This document shows, in pieces, positions 21,801 to 34,709 of a DNA stretch of 64,000 bases (the first letter of the stretch is position 1; each line of letters opens with the position of its first letter). Source of the stretch: Sphagnum compactum (taxonomy: Eukaryota > Bryophyta > Sphagnopsida > Sphagnales); NCBI GenBank assembly GCA_965153455.1, contig OZ234504.1, forward strand, positions 6,448,001 to 6,512,000, given 5' to 3'. The notes under the pieces are model-generated. The model did no database searches. It was given only the letters and a program-made list of their open reading frames with translations, and was not told the DNA's origin. Position numbers and translations under genes: made by a program.

Positions 21801-24800
21801 CTGTGATACAGCCTGTGTACTCTCAGTACTAGGTGAACCTGACAATATTGTCCTGGCCATTGGTGTGCTTGATTGATTCTCTGCCTCTGTGCATAATTCA
21901 TTTTCTGAATCCTGCACATGATCTATCTCTGAAACTGAAGGGCTAACAGATCCCAACCTAGAACTCAACTTATGAGTTTCACATGGAGAGCTTGATAGCT
22001 GGTCACTAAGGGAAGAAGTTTGCAAAGTGCTATCTCCCAAACCCTCAACTGAGACTCCTTGGGATTGAGGTTGTGGCGACCCTGGTTTTGATCCAAGTCT
22101 TTTATTTCCATCTTCATGAGACTTTGACTGTGCTGACATGTAGACTGCAAAATCCTTCAGCAAATGGTCCAATTGTCTGAAAAGCTTCAGGAGGAACATC
22201 TGAAGAATTTGCATATCTCTTATACCCGAAGTGAACCCACCTTGAAATGCCTTCACAACTTTAATATGGTCAATTTGTTTGGCAGAATGCAGCTGATCAA
22301 GTTTATCACTTTTTTCAGTGCCTTGACCAGTTTTTGGAGACTCCACTCCTAAATTTTCCCAGCTAATCTCCTTGAGGAGCTCAGCAGCAATCTTCTCATC
22401 ATTGATAAGGAGCTCCACCACCTTTGGGTACTCTCGCTGGTCATTTTGAGCCTTCAAAGCTGGGGGGCGACGAGGTATGCCTGAGTCAATTGCCACAATG
22501 ACACACTGCTTCTTTTCAGTTTTTGTAACTTCATCGTCAATCTCCATATTTTCTGTCCCCACCTTTGCCAGAGGGGTATTAGCCTCCAAAAGCTGCCTTG
22601 GCAAGTAGCTCTGAAGTTAACAACAGGCGACAAGAGGCAATTTAGTACATAAACTCAATACTGTCCCTAATGAGATCTATCATGATGATCTTCATACACC
22701 AGGGATTAACTTTCGATACCTACAGAGACAGGTTCATGCTAAAGATTTGCTTACATTAAATATCAAACCACATTCAGCATTTAAGTGTTTAGAGGGCAAC
22801 TATGTGCAACTATATAATTGCAGTTTTAAGGAAATTGGTTGTAAACCTACTTGAATTGAAAGAGATTTGGTGCTTTCAAGCAGGCCCAGCTCTGATGATG
22901 CCAGTTGTTGTAAGTCACTAGTTGACTGAGATGCCAGCTTATGAAAAGACTCTGATTTTTTGTGGCGATGCAATTCAGACCTCCTTTGAACAGAAGAGGT
23001 TTTTGATAGCATTTTTTGGGGACTCATTTTGTTAAAGCCAAGGGGACATCTGTCACTGACAAGCAGATTTCCTGGGTTTCCTCGCCATCCAAGTTCCTGA
23101 CAAACCAAGCGATCTTCATTTCTGATCACCAGGTCCAACACTAGGATTCTTCCTAGTGCGGAAGCAGTCTTCATTGCAACTTCTTGAGGAGTAAAAGCCT
23201 GCTGGCTTTCTGCAAGTGGATGTCCATGTATGTAGCTGCAAAGACAGGTAAATGAAAGATCTGAGTCTAAAAGAGCTTAAAATAAACCCAATGCTCTTGG
23301 CTGTCAAGCTTGCAAACAGATGAAACAGGAAGTGTGGGACATGAAAGAGAGAACCCCATTATGAGCATGCAGTGGCTGAGGCGGAAAGTTTCGAGTAATT
23401 CCTCGCATGTTTGCATCCCCATTTCATTCTCCTCTGCCGCTGCCACTGCCTTTACTCTCTCGATTGCTTCCCTCATCTGTTTCCAGTCTTCCATGTTCCT
23501 GTGAATCACTCTTGCCTGCATTGGATAAACAGATGTTGACAACTTTAGTTTGTTCTCCACCATGCAGTTCAGAACAATAAATCTACACTCCCATGTTCCT
23601 TGTAAAATAGCAGCTCACATCTGCCTGAGTACTGGGTTCAAAGTCAGAGTTTCATGTCTTGATTCTCCTAGGAAGAGCTTAAATGACAGGGAATGATTGT
23701 GGGTATATGCTCTCACCTGGGGGGTTCCCACACCCAAGTGCCGAGCTAGTTCAAATCCCAAGCACTCAGATTGTGTTGCAAGCCTTGAAGATGCAAACTT
23801 GAACACAGCAGCTGCCTCACTTGCATTTTCACTTTCTTCAGGCTTTTGTTTTGCATCCCCCATATGGCTGTTCTGAAACAGGGCAAAATAGACCACTCCC
23901 CCGGAGTTCACTGTTACCTGCAGTTCGCCAACACTCTTGTTACATATTTTTTCATACCTTTCCTTCAGATCCTCAAGTTTTGTCACTTTGTAACTTCCTC
24001 TATGCTACCAGCAACAAATCATGCATTATTTTCTTTGGCTCACTGTTTTTTCTCTCTGAAGAAAATCTGTACCTCAGTAATGCCAACAGCATTGATGTTG
24101 TCTTCAGAAGTTTCATCACTATCCAATGTGTGCTCTGTCCGGTGCACAGAGGCAAGGTTGTTCCAAGAAATCTTTGACATGACATCAAGTTCTGTTGCGT
24201 TTTTCAATCTCTCTTTCAAGCTTATTTCCCGGGGCGAAGGGTCATGAACATTTTGGTCTTGTTGATATTCTGAGCCTTGAAGGTCCTCTTCCAAAGCTTC
24301 TGTAAGCTCCTCTTGGGGTTGCTCCCCTACTGTCAGAGGTAAGGTATACTTGTGGTATTTGTTATGAATAGATGGCCGGTAGCTGCGACGACGAGCAAGA
24401 GAAAGCCAGCCAGCCAGCTCTCCCATCACTGGGCTGTCATTATCATCATCAAGAAGCCACCATGCCTTCCACACAAAACAGCAACAAAAACAGGCATCCA
24501 CTTCAACAGTCTTCCTCTTCTATCAGACACCATGTCTAGAGTTTCACAGAACAATTAGCTTTAGAAGCCTGTAAAACACCCACAACTATCACTAGCTTTG
24601 TTCTCTCTGCAAAGTAGTACTCTAATTCATTAGGAATAAGTTTTTCACAACAAAAACCAGAGGCAGCAAAACATGAGGAATGACAATTCTAGTGCATTAT
24701 TCTTTTCCTTCACAATATCATGCAACACAGACAGAATATGCAATTCTACCTCAGGATTGGAAAAGGGGAACTGACCATTGGAGAGATTGTAGAGGAGAGA

Positions 24801-25878
24801 GTGATGCCAGCATCAAGACAAGCCTCTTCAAAGGCGAGCCTCAACTCCTGTTCCACCTCACTCTCCTGCACATAATTCTCAATCCAATCTGTTGGTTTCT
24901 TTGTGCTTTTTGCCACAGGAGAAAAAAATTCATTCCACACACATGCTGTATGTGCACCTCACATCACAATTGTAAAATGTAGTAGCTCGGCTTCCTCCAG
25001 AGAAATGCTCTATTTCCAAAGCATGCATCTTTCCTTCTGGAGTTGGCATGGAGATTCAGAATACCAGCATAATTGTGATGAGCTTCTTGGGATCCACAAC
25101 TGAATGCAGGAAAATCTTGACGCATTCTGGAATTACTGACAGCTCAAAAGATGGTTGAAAACAGGCATATATCTAAACTTGCTGCACTCAACTGAGAATT
25201 GAATCCTGCAAGATCCATCCTGCAACAGGATGGCAGAGTTGCTAAACTCTTTTGAAGGCAAGGATTGGTACTATTTTGCTGCTTGCTGCACTCGCTTGCT
25301 GTAGAAGATAAAATTGTGTAAGGATACTTGCTGCAAGTGCTTTGCACTGGAAGAAAAAGATGTGGAAGGATGCTTGTTGTTGTTGCTGGAGGGAGGGATG
25401 GCTATGCAACAGCCAGCCAGCAAGCAAATCCTTACACACGGAATTGTCATCCTGGTAATGTGATCACAATTCCTCAGTAAGGATGCAGCTTGCTCCTTGC
25501 TAGTGTTCAAGGGGAGGACTATGCTCTCAGCGTTGGACGCAAACTACTAATGGCAAGCATGAAGAAGGTCTGATAGGCTCTCAGATAATGCTGAAGATTT
25601 GCTAACAAGCTGTGCAATCAACAAAAAAACATTCGAATCTGGATAACAATATAAGGATGATGACAAAAGCAAAGTAGGTAGCGAAGAAATCCGGCGGAGG
25701 GAGAGGAGAGAGGACCTGGCGTCTCAAAATCGTCGTCATTTGAAGATAGGCAGCTTCCTTGAGGACGCAACCGCAATCCGAGCTCTCGGAGCACCACTAC
25801 AGATGATGAGATGAAGTGAAAAATCCACAGCTGCAGCCGCCGAAAAGAGAAATGCAGATAGAAGACGAGGAAATGCAA
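18851..25878 (-). CDS. PHS1: PHS1-type dual kinase/phosphatase acting on tubulin
   Basis: Homologue of Arabidopsis PROPYZAMIDE-HYPERSENSITIVE 1, which controls cortical microtubules. Its kinase-like domain phosphorylates alpha-tubulin and its phosphatase domain restrains this. Exons: 25878-25716 (tentative), 24945-24776, 24465-24073, 24004-23717, 23515-23355, 23235-22851, 22610-21633, 21379-21233, 21020-20908, 20467-20350, 19997-19840, 19370-19292 and 19045-18851. All phases agree, giving about 1115 residues (Arabidopsis about 930). The actin-fragmin-kinase-like domain spans roughly residues 250-460 (AAAVFKFASSR, LVLDLVIRNEDRL, GNPGNLLVSD). A Ser-rich linker follows. The dual-specificity phosphatase has HCFEGKSRSA with Cys near 1006. 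The tail has a C2H2-like CPVCG...HFHRAH. The first exon lacks homology and was chosen by splice phase only, so the start is uncertain. The donor at 23354 (gttctc) is weak. Confidence 0.93.
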
Positions 25879-27423
25879 TGAAGTCCGAATTGCTCCACGC
25901 TTTCACTGCAACAAGCTTCGTAAATCGCGGAAAGAAGAGGAAATGAACTGAAGTCCGAGTTGCTCCGCGCTTTCACGAATCTCCAATTCTCTCGGAGACG
26001 CAAAGCAGCTAGAGACAACAACAAAGAAAAAGAGCAAAGGAACTTCTCAGCTTGCTTGGACTGTTCACTTGAGAAAAGAGAGAGAGAGAATAAAGACCAA
26101 GAGGATGGAGATGGAGTCTGTCAGCTCGGTTGCAATCCACAAGTGCAAATCCTTCGCAATCTGACATCATCTCACAAGCGAAAAGAAGATAGCTAATCAG
26201 CTTTGCGAAAGCTTTGCATCATCGCTACGACGGACTGCTTGATCTTGAGCAGTTCTTGAGCAACCGTAGTGAGGAAACACTCGTTCTACGGATACGCAGA
26301 GCTGGTGTCAGGCTTGATTTGTTGTTGGTGCGGCGGCGGCTGCTGCTGCTTCCTTCACAATCTCTAGCTCTCTTGAGGCTAAACTTTTGGAATTTTGTCT
26401 GCGCATTCATTCGGGAGGGAGGACTGATGGTTATAGTTGGACGTGCAGGTGGCAACTACAGCTTGAACAGCGGCGGAGGAGACAACAGGTGGACGGAAAA
26501 AACTTTTGTCAGCAAGTCTTCAACAACGCCAGCACAACGCTCGCTGTTGCGTCACCGATCTTCTCTCCATCGACACGACGACGACAACAAGTCGCTGTTG
26601 CGACACCGATCGTCTGTCCATCGAGGGAGCCACAGGAGGAGGAGGAGGACTTTTTGCTTGCTGATTTCAGTGAATAATGAAGAGGATAATACCAAAGAAT
26701 CGCAGGGTTTTCACACGGAGGGCAAAGCACGATGGTTTTCGTACCTGATGATCTTGCGCAGCAGGAAGAAAAGAAATTATGAACCTACAAACATAATGTT
26801 TGTTTCTCTCCCCGCTTCTGGATTTGCGGATATCTCAGAAGAGTTTCTAGCAGGCAGTGGTATGCAAAAGCGAGAAATCCAGGAAAAGACAGAAACCCAA
26901 GCTATTATTGCTGCAATTTGCTGGAGCTTTCTGAAAATCATGATGCATGGAAAAAAAGTCTGAGATTTGTCCATTCTGAACCAGTTTCTGCAACTTTTGC
27001 ACAATTTCAGAAGGAGAAAAATTTGGTAGCAGTTTCTCTTCAGATCCTAGAGGCAATGGTGGAGTATCGTCACAGATTGAAGATTTGACAGTTTCTCTTC
27101 AGATCCTAAAAGAAGTGGTAGTAGGATCACATATTGAAGACTGCAAATGACAGGATTGTAAAGACAACATCAATGAAGAGGATTGCATCATTGTGCTGCG
27201 CGGAAGTCCTTGTTTGATGCTTGCAATGGTGATTTGAAGATTGCAAAAATGGCTTTGCAAACCAAGGTCTTGGAACCAGGGGTGGCAACTCTCTGCATCC
27301 TACAATCCAGAGATGATAGAAAAATTGGAGGACAAATAACTTGGTTGAACAATAAACAAACATGAGAAACAGATTGGATAATAAAGTCATGAGTGAACCT
27401 TGCCTGTTGCTTGCTAAGAAGGT
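25879..27423. other. PHS1 promoter side and non-coding spacer with short direct repeats
   Basis: This spacer lies upstream of PHS1 and downstream of the GT8 gene's 3' end. Open frames occur on both strands (for example 26214-26963 plus) but are Arg/Leu-rich, low complexity and match nothing I know. Two short direct repeats are visible: gctgttgcg.caccgatc.tct.tccatcga near 26545 and 26600, and cagtttctcttcagatccta near 27032 and 27089. The part near 25900-26200 probably holds the PHS1 leader and promoter. Confidence 0.4.
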
Positions 27424-27790
27424 CCCTAATGGGAATACAAGATAGATTTGTGTGGCAGCAGCATCTGCCGGTTGCTAAAAAGATCCTCAATTGGGTTCCA
27501 AGATTGTGTACCAGCATCTGCCAGTTCCTAAGAAGATCCTCAATTGGGTTCCAAGATTATGTACCAGCAGCATCCACTAGTTGCTGAAAAGATCCTCAAT
27601 TGGGTTATGAGACTGTACCAGTGGCGTCCACCAGTAGCTGAAAAGATCCTAAATTGGGTTACAAGACTGTACCAGCAGCATCCACCAGTTACTCAAAAGA
27701 TCCTGAATTGGGTTACAAGATTGTGTACCAGCAGCATCCAGCAGTTGCTGAAAAGATACTCAATTGGGTTACAAGACTGTGTACTAGGAG
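27424..27790 (+). repeat. Minisatellite, 53-57 bp unit, about 6.5 copies
   Basis: Units begin aagatcct(c/a/g)aattgggtt and continue accagcagcatccaccagtt. Starts fall at 27480, 27533, 27589, 27643, 27697 and 27753, with a more diverged unit before the first. Unit lengths are 53, 56, 54, 54 and 56 bp. Part of it reads as repeated KILNWVTRLYQQHPP on the plus strand, but length changes break the frame, so I treat it as non-coding. It lies about 170 bp beyond the stop of the GT8 gene. Confidence 0.9.
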
Positions 27791-27962
27791 GCACTGCTGA
27801 TATGATGGATGTAGCCAGGTACAGTGAAATTACTATTACTACTACTACTACATCTGACAAGAATACCCATTACCATTCTCCCAGCAGCTGCCTTCTCCTG
27901 CAAAAATGTATGTGTGTCAAAACACAGCAAAAAAACCGGCCTGTGCAATCCATCAAAGGTCT

Positions 27963-30900
27963 CTACACAAACCCACCACTGTCGATAGTGTCAGGACAAT
28001 GCATGTGTGTGTATAAATATATACAGATATAATATATGAGATTGCTACATTCTGCAATTTGTAATGCAATATGTGATGATGCTAGCAAAGTTTTCTTTTG
28101 AGCTTCTGACCTTGCAGCATTCGTCCAAGCCATGAGTGGTTCCCGCTCAGCACTCTGGTCAACAGACGCCATGATTTCTTTCAAGGCCCACCACAAAAAT
28201 GGAGACATAAAACATGCATACATGGCAACAAACAGGATCCGCACAATGCCGTTGGTGTAGAAAGGCCAAGCCATGACTAAAAGAAGACTGGTGCACACAA
28301 GCCAAGGTGTCATCACACCTAGTGGTCTGAGCTGGAAACCGCTGATTGTCACGATGAGAAGGGACATGCTCCCTAACAAGAAAACCCCCCATCCCATGAA
28401 AGGGTGCACAGTTGTGGGTATCAGGAAAAAGGGGATGGCAAAGCTGCCGGAAATGGCAAGAAGAACCACTGTCTTGCTAACCATCCGGTGCCAAAATGGG
28501 ATACGGTCTATGGGACAATTTCCTCTGTTGCCAAGACACAATTTCATTGCTGGTGTCCTGTCTTGCAGAATGAGTTGCCTTCGCACAAACATTGCAACCA
28601 TCATTGTGACTATGTAGAACAAAGCTTCAGCCAGTATAATAGGGATCTCTGTGCCATACCTGCAGACCCAAGAGCTCAAAACTAAGTGCAAAGCAAGTTG
28701 CAGTTACTTTTGTGAAGACTGAGAACAAACCACAAGGCATGGAGGAGCACTGTGTTTCTGCTACTCTGCAAGTGGGAAATGGAGAAGACATGGGCATGAT
28801 GTTCCACATTGAGAGAAAGATGTACTCTCACTCAATGCTTCTTTCACTCACCCAATGCTCAATCGACGCTTCTCATGCCAAGAGATTCCCAATGGGAGTG
28901 TTGGATATGACCACCAGTACCATGGCTTCAATGTTGGCACGCTAGGAAACGTAACCACACTATTTGGTCCACATGGGACCTTCCATTTCAACTTCAAATC
29001 TGCAGCATAAACACAAGGAGCATGAATGGAAAAAGCACTCCACCAGAGAATTACTCCAAAACATTAAAAGGACGAACAAATTATTTGACTAAAACCGTGC
29101 ATGTGATGAAATCCAAAGAGTTGTATGTGAATCAGGTTAAGCAAGCTGTAGTTGCAAGGCCAAAAGCTTTCAAGAGAAAGCTTCCATAAATACTGCTTGT
29201 AGTAAGAGCCATATCATTCCACAGGTGTAGACTTTCATGGCAAGTGCTTCTTCAAGTACATACAAGGTTTTGAGAGCTTTCTCACAAAAGAAACACAACA
29301 TGGAAAGAGAGAATGGGTGACACTTACAAAAATATGAGGCATCCATTTGATACCCCAACGGCAGGCGATAGAGTCCATCAAGCCTGGATCCATCGGTCGG
29401 GGGATGGAACAATGGTTTGTCAAGCAAGTCAGTGAAGTACGCTGTGAGCAATCCTTGGTCAGCCCCATCTTGATTTGGCTTTCGTTCCCGAATCTCTTGC
29501 AACATGTTATTAAATGTTTCGTTGGATGGCTGCAGTCATTATTGCACCAGGATAACAGATGTTACTGACAGAACAAGTAGTAAAAAGGACTGAAATCTTT
29601 GAAGTAGGAACAATCACATATATGAAATGCTCTGAAAGCAATCCCACAATTGTAGATTTCTCCAGTGTTTTACAATTGTCTTGATTCAAAGGAGTGGAGT
29701 GTGAAGATGCCTGGAGCACACAACATGGAGCACAACATCATATCTATGGAACTGCAGATAAATCTCCACAATAACAATTCAAAGGTAACATGAACAATGC
29801 GTACAGTCATAACCTCATGAGAGTTGCTCATAAATTGTCAGACCATCACCTTCATCACTGAATAGCAGAGACGACCTGCCATGACTACTATCCGCTGACT
29901 TCATTGTCAGCTCCTGATAGTGGGTGTAAAAAAGTAATAGTCCACCCAACATCTGGGCAAACCATTTATGCAAAATCTGTGTCCTGAGTTTCTGTTGTCT
30001 TTCCAGAACCAATGGGAAGATTTGGTCATGATGTTGGAGCACAAGACATTATAGCTGGGGACAAAGTCCTCCAACTCTTGTGTGTATGTGAAAAAAGATA
30101 TCTATTCTGGTGCAGGCGCAAATAACTTTCTACCATGTTGTGGGCTTAGTCCTACTTAAAAACCACTCTGACAGATTGTTTGTGCTGTAGCTAACTCAAC
30201 AAAGCTTTTGCTTGGAAGTATCATTCCACAAGAACAGTCTGTTGGATGAAATTGCTTGCCTGCAATACAAAAAGGCCAGTGTGGAAAACGCAGGGATTGA
30301 TGAAAGCAGCACAAAACTGGCCACATTGGAAAAGTTCATCTGGATTACGCAGAAACAAGTTGTCAGCGTCGAGCATCACCACTCGGTCATACTCCGTCAT
30401 GCTCCAGACATAAAGCTTATTGAATGTGTACAAGAAGCGCTTATTGAACTTTGGTTGCGTCCAGTATGGGTTTGGAATATCCTCCACGATTTTCACTTTG
30501 ACACCTTCATCATTTCTGTGCAAGCAAAACCCAACAAACAACTGAGAGTCATTTTCAATCTCCACAATGCAATGGAATTTTCCCCGTCATCATCAGTGTA
30601 TGAAGAAGATGTCAAACAAACAACCCTAAAGGTTATCACCATCTTTACTCTTCAACACTGGGTCTTTGTTCTTAGAACATCAGCTTTGCAACCATCCCAG
30701 GAAACCGCTCCTGACCACTGTAGGGGGAATGGCCTTAAGGAGCATGTACACTCCAGAAGGGAGATGTGCAGAGATACTTACAAAGTTCTTCTCCATCTTA
30801 CAGGAACAGCTTGCGATGCTATCACCACAAGATCTGCATCAACTTTGAAGCGAACCAGTGTTTGCAACATGACTCGGGCAGCAATATAAAACTCATAGTC

Positions 30901-31161
30901 ACGCAGTGTTCCCATATACAACATTGTTGCGTACGCATTTCTCTTTGCACTTGATCTGGTATGTAGATATGCTGCCTCTGTGGATACTGAATTCAATACT
31001 AATAAGGAGAGTAAACTGAAAACAAGGACTACTCTTCTTATCTGAACCCCCCACCGTTGCTGGTGGTCTTTTGTCTCTCTTCTATTTGAAATGAATCTTG
31101 GTCGACTCTGAGTAGTCAAATCCACAGCATGGTAACATCCAGTGTTCTTCATCCTGTGCAT
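27963..31161 (-). CDS. PGSIP8: GT8 glycosyltransferase, PGSIP7/8 type (putative glucuronosyltransferase)
   Basis: Plant glycogenin-like glycosyltransferase of family GT8. PGSIP7/8 relatives are annotated as putative glucuronosyltransferases; the acceptor is not established. Exons: 31161-30782, 30515-30260, 29529-29328, 28999-28852 and 28659-27963, all phases consistent, 560 residues. A signal anchor lies at about residues 43-60 (VVLVFSLLSLLVLN). The GT8 fold starts at NAYATMLYMGTLRDYEFYIA. The metal-binding DxD is LDADNLF at about 176-178, followed by ELFQCGQFCAAFINPC. DGADQGLL and LPLGYQMDASY follow. The C-terminal third has several hydrophobic segments (PIILAEALFYIVTMM, VVLLAISGSFAIPFFLI, WPFYTNGIVRILFVAMYA), so it is a multi-span membrane protein, probably in the secretory pathway. 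The intron 30259-29530 is GC-AG. The start could also be the ATG at 31152. Confidence 0.93.
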
Positions 31162-33350
31162 TGTAGCCTAGTATTGTACACTGGCTGCGTGCAGTCCAAT
31201 GATCGTCTTCTCACATAATAAGGGTTTAGAACTCTGCTTATGCTCTTTGTACCCCTTCCACCTAAGAGATCAGGGAAGAGTGCACAAAGAGGCAAAAACT
31301 GAACAAACACTGCTGTCATGAAAGCTAGTCAATTGCAGGAGTCTTTAAACATCCTCCTGGATGCCTCCTCATGCTCACATGAGCCCTCATGTGGTTCCAT
31401 GCCTGTGCAGCAACAAAAGACCAGAACCTCAACTATTCTGAACTGCTGATAGCGTCACCACCCAGAGAGTGAATCATATACCCATCATGATGGCTTCATC
31501 CACTGGGACTGTTCACAAATCTCTGCATGTGCCTGATTGGGAAAAATTGAGTTCTTCATTGAAAGTGGTGTTGGAATGTGGCACTCCCATCAGCTACAAA
31601 ATCAGGAAAACCAGAAGACAGGGGCAATAATTAGCTTGATTGAGCAAAAAGAAGACTTATGACAGGAAAACTAAGATTGATCAGAACCCCATACCAACCC
31701 TAATCTAACAGAATCTGGTTGAAGATCTAGATTGGTGAAACTCAATCTCTGCAACAGACATTCAAAGTGGGAACCACCCACCCATGTATAGAGAAAAGAA
31801 TTCATCTTCCTCCATCATGAAGAAAAGAAAAAAAACCACCACAAAACCTCCAAAACTTAAAACCAATCCAAAGAAGTTTCAACTCTAGTGTAAGAAGAAA
31901 TGATCAGGTAACTGGCACATACTGAATGTCTAGAAAATAATTCTAGAACAGAAGAGTGAGACTTGAGATTGAATGTTATGACCTGCAGAGAATCCTTTAG
32001 AATGTTGTTTGTCTAGACAAAGCTCAGGGGCAATGGAAGAGAGATCTGTGCTTCCAAAACTAATGGAATTGAAGAGCCTATTTTTATCTATCCTTCAAGA
32101 AACACCCAAATACAAAAAGTCCAGACAGAAGCAGCTTATGCATTATTCCATTCAGAAAAAAAATCAAAAGAAAGGAACACAAACAAAGATCTTCCTCCAC
32201 ATGAGGGCAGCAGCAGCGTAAGAAGCAGTTTTTAGCAATAAAACTTGCATGGCTTCCTCCCAGGATTACAAAGCTTCAAAGCTCCTCTTAAAAATAACAA
32301 TATCAAAACTCTGACCGCACCTGAGATAGGTATTCATCTTCTGCAACAACAACAATCGAGCTCCAAAACCAGCTTCAGTCAGCTCTTAAAAACACAGAAC
32401 CAAAAACTTTTGTTTCTGGACGTCTTACATGATGCCGAACAAAATGAGACCCTGCAAATAAATTTGGTCGAAAAACCGAAGTAATAAATCAAAGAATACT
32501 CTTAGAATCCCTCAAACATTTTGATTCCTCAACAATGAAACACCTTAGAACTTCCCATTTCTCAAAACCCAATACATAAAATCTTCCTTACAAAACCTTC
32601 TCAACACCGTGTCTGCTCTGCTGCAGATTAATATCCAATAACGAGAGATTTGAGCTTCAAACACACCTGAGTTTTCTACTCCCACCAATCCTCTCACACA
32701 CACACCATCCTCACCACTTCTCTGAAATGCCCCTCAAAACCCACAACAACCCAAATCCTCCAAACTCCAAATCCTCAAACTCTTCTCAAACAAATCTGCA
32801 TATCCAGAAATCAAATGAATCTTCTCAAACAAAACCTACATATCCAGAAATCACTCACATCATGATGATGAGGAGAACAACAACAACAGAAAGAGAAGAT
32901 AATCCACAAAAACAACAACAATAGCGACAAAAACATCAACAACAAAGGGAAACAAACTTATGCATCAAATCAAAACCCATCCGGCAATTCCACAACTAGA
33001 AAAAAATAGGAAAAAAAAAAAAAAAAACTCAGAGTTTTTTGCGTGGAAAAAGAGAGAGAAAGTATTGAACAGATGTTGGTTTTTTCTATCATGTATGTAC
33101 ATAACTTGGAAAAAAAAAAAAAAACGCACCATTTACCTTTCCTGTCAGGGACCTGGAAAGTTGCAAATTTCTTCCAAATGAGAACAATGGGTTATGGAAT
33201 TGCAGAGCAACAGAGGAGTGATGATGAAGAGGACTGCTATTGATGATGATGGTGGTGGCGATGAGTATGAGATGAAGAGAGAAATGAATTTGAGGAAGAG
33301 AAGGACATGAGAGAAGAGAGAAGAAGGAAAAACATGTACCTAGTTTTTTT
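31162..33350. other. Upstream region of the GT8 gene; no supported exon
   Basis: About 2.2 kb rich in A and C on the plus strand with many aacaac/aaaacc words, an A-run near 33010 and another at 33109-33124. The only open frames are short, Lys/Gln/Asn-rich and low complexity. It should contain the GT8 gene promoter and leader (read on the minus strand). No defined element can be named. Confidence 0.4.
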
Positions 33351-34620
33351 GGTTTGTACTTGAAGGTAGTGTACTTGTATGACCCTTGTAGTGGGAGTAT
33401 TACTCCCTAAGGCCACTTAACAGCTGGATTTTTTTACTACCCTAGTACCTTGGCCACTTCAACAATAATTGTTTTATTTTGTAGAAATGTTGAAAAATAT
33501 TTCAAACAATAGTTTTTTCAAAGAACAAACTTTGTGAAGGAACTAAAGAATTATTTCAAAATATTCAATATGGAATCCTTGAAATTATTTAATTATTTGA
33601 TAGACATATGTTGAAGCTGCCCTTCTACTATGGTATTTTACATAGTTTCAAAAGGCTTTTAGGAAGGGTAAGGCTCCCCTTTCTTGGGTGCTATGTTTGT
33701 AAGCTCCCTACCCCTACCCAAGCTTACAAAGATCACACCCTCAATAGGAAGCCTTACCTTATACTTAAATGGTTTTTCGTAATATATTCCAGTACCTGCA
33801 CGGGTTCGACACACAAGTGTTGAATAAATTAGTTAATTTTAAAATTTAAGATTCATCATGTGAGTTTTTACTTTTAGACTTCTTCACATATAAGAAATTT
33901 TAATATTAAATTTTAACTCAACTTCAGACTTCTCTCATTCTTCTATTGTCCTTGTGATCAGTGTGTTGTGTGTTCATAACTAATATACTTATTTATATTA
34001 GGCCAGGGTTCAATTCTAAAGTCTCGCAAACTTTAGAATACCCTATAAACTGGGGGGAACTTATTAGTTCAATAAGGGGTGAAACTTAATACTTATCAAC
34101 CCTAAAAAGATTTAGAGGTTGGCATTTGGTAGGTATCCAGGCCCAAAAAAGAAACGCAACAACCAACCCCAAAAATAATCATGAAAATAAAAATCACCGA
34201 TTGGTGTGGTAATTCATGCAACAAGTTGAACACCAAGGCTGGAACAAAGTGCAAGTTGAGTGAAAGGCTGAACAACAACAACAATGAGCAACAAACCGTG
34301 AGCAAACCAGCCCATGTGCATTGTATGATCTATCTATGAAGGAAGGTAGTTTGTTTTGTAGTTATGAGATCCACCGAACCCAGATGCTTCGTGTTTTTGG
34401 TGTCTTTGGAAAGCTCTGGACAAGGAGGATGCATGGGCTTGGTTCCATGGCATTTGGACTTGCAGAGCAAAAGTTCTTGAATGTTGAATGATTTCTTCAT
34501 TGAAAATAAAATAAAATAGTGGCTGAAAATTTCAAAGGAATTGGAATGTGCCTTTGGTGCTGTTGGAAATATCTCGATGAGCAGGATTTAATGGAATATA
34601 TTTTGGTAAGATTTGGATTT
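33351..34620. other. AT-rich spacer left of the LINE; nothing recognisable
   Basis: AT-rich sequence without a supported gene. It may include the 5' leader of the LINE near its right edge. Confidence 0.3.
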
Positions 34621-34709
34621 TGGCACGTAGCCGAGCTCTTTGTCAACGGCACTCGGATTTGCCCACCCTCCTCTATCTAAGGCCATGGGGATCAAAAAGA
34701 CCTATGCAT

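Noticed and set aside
26214-26963. 249-codon plus-strand open frame between PHS1 and the GT8 gene
   Set aside because: Arg/Leu/Ser-rich low complexity, built partly on short direct repeats, no recognisable domain; probably open by composition in a promoter region.
27544-28032. 162-codon plus-strand frame with repeated KILNWVTRLY units
   Set aside because: It is the minisatellite read in one frame; unit lengths of 53-56 bp break the frame, and it overlaps the 3' end of the GT8 gene.
33990-34060. tRNA-like T-arm word (ggttcaattct)
   Set aside because: No matching acceptor stem, D-arm or anticodon arm could be folded around it.
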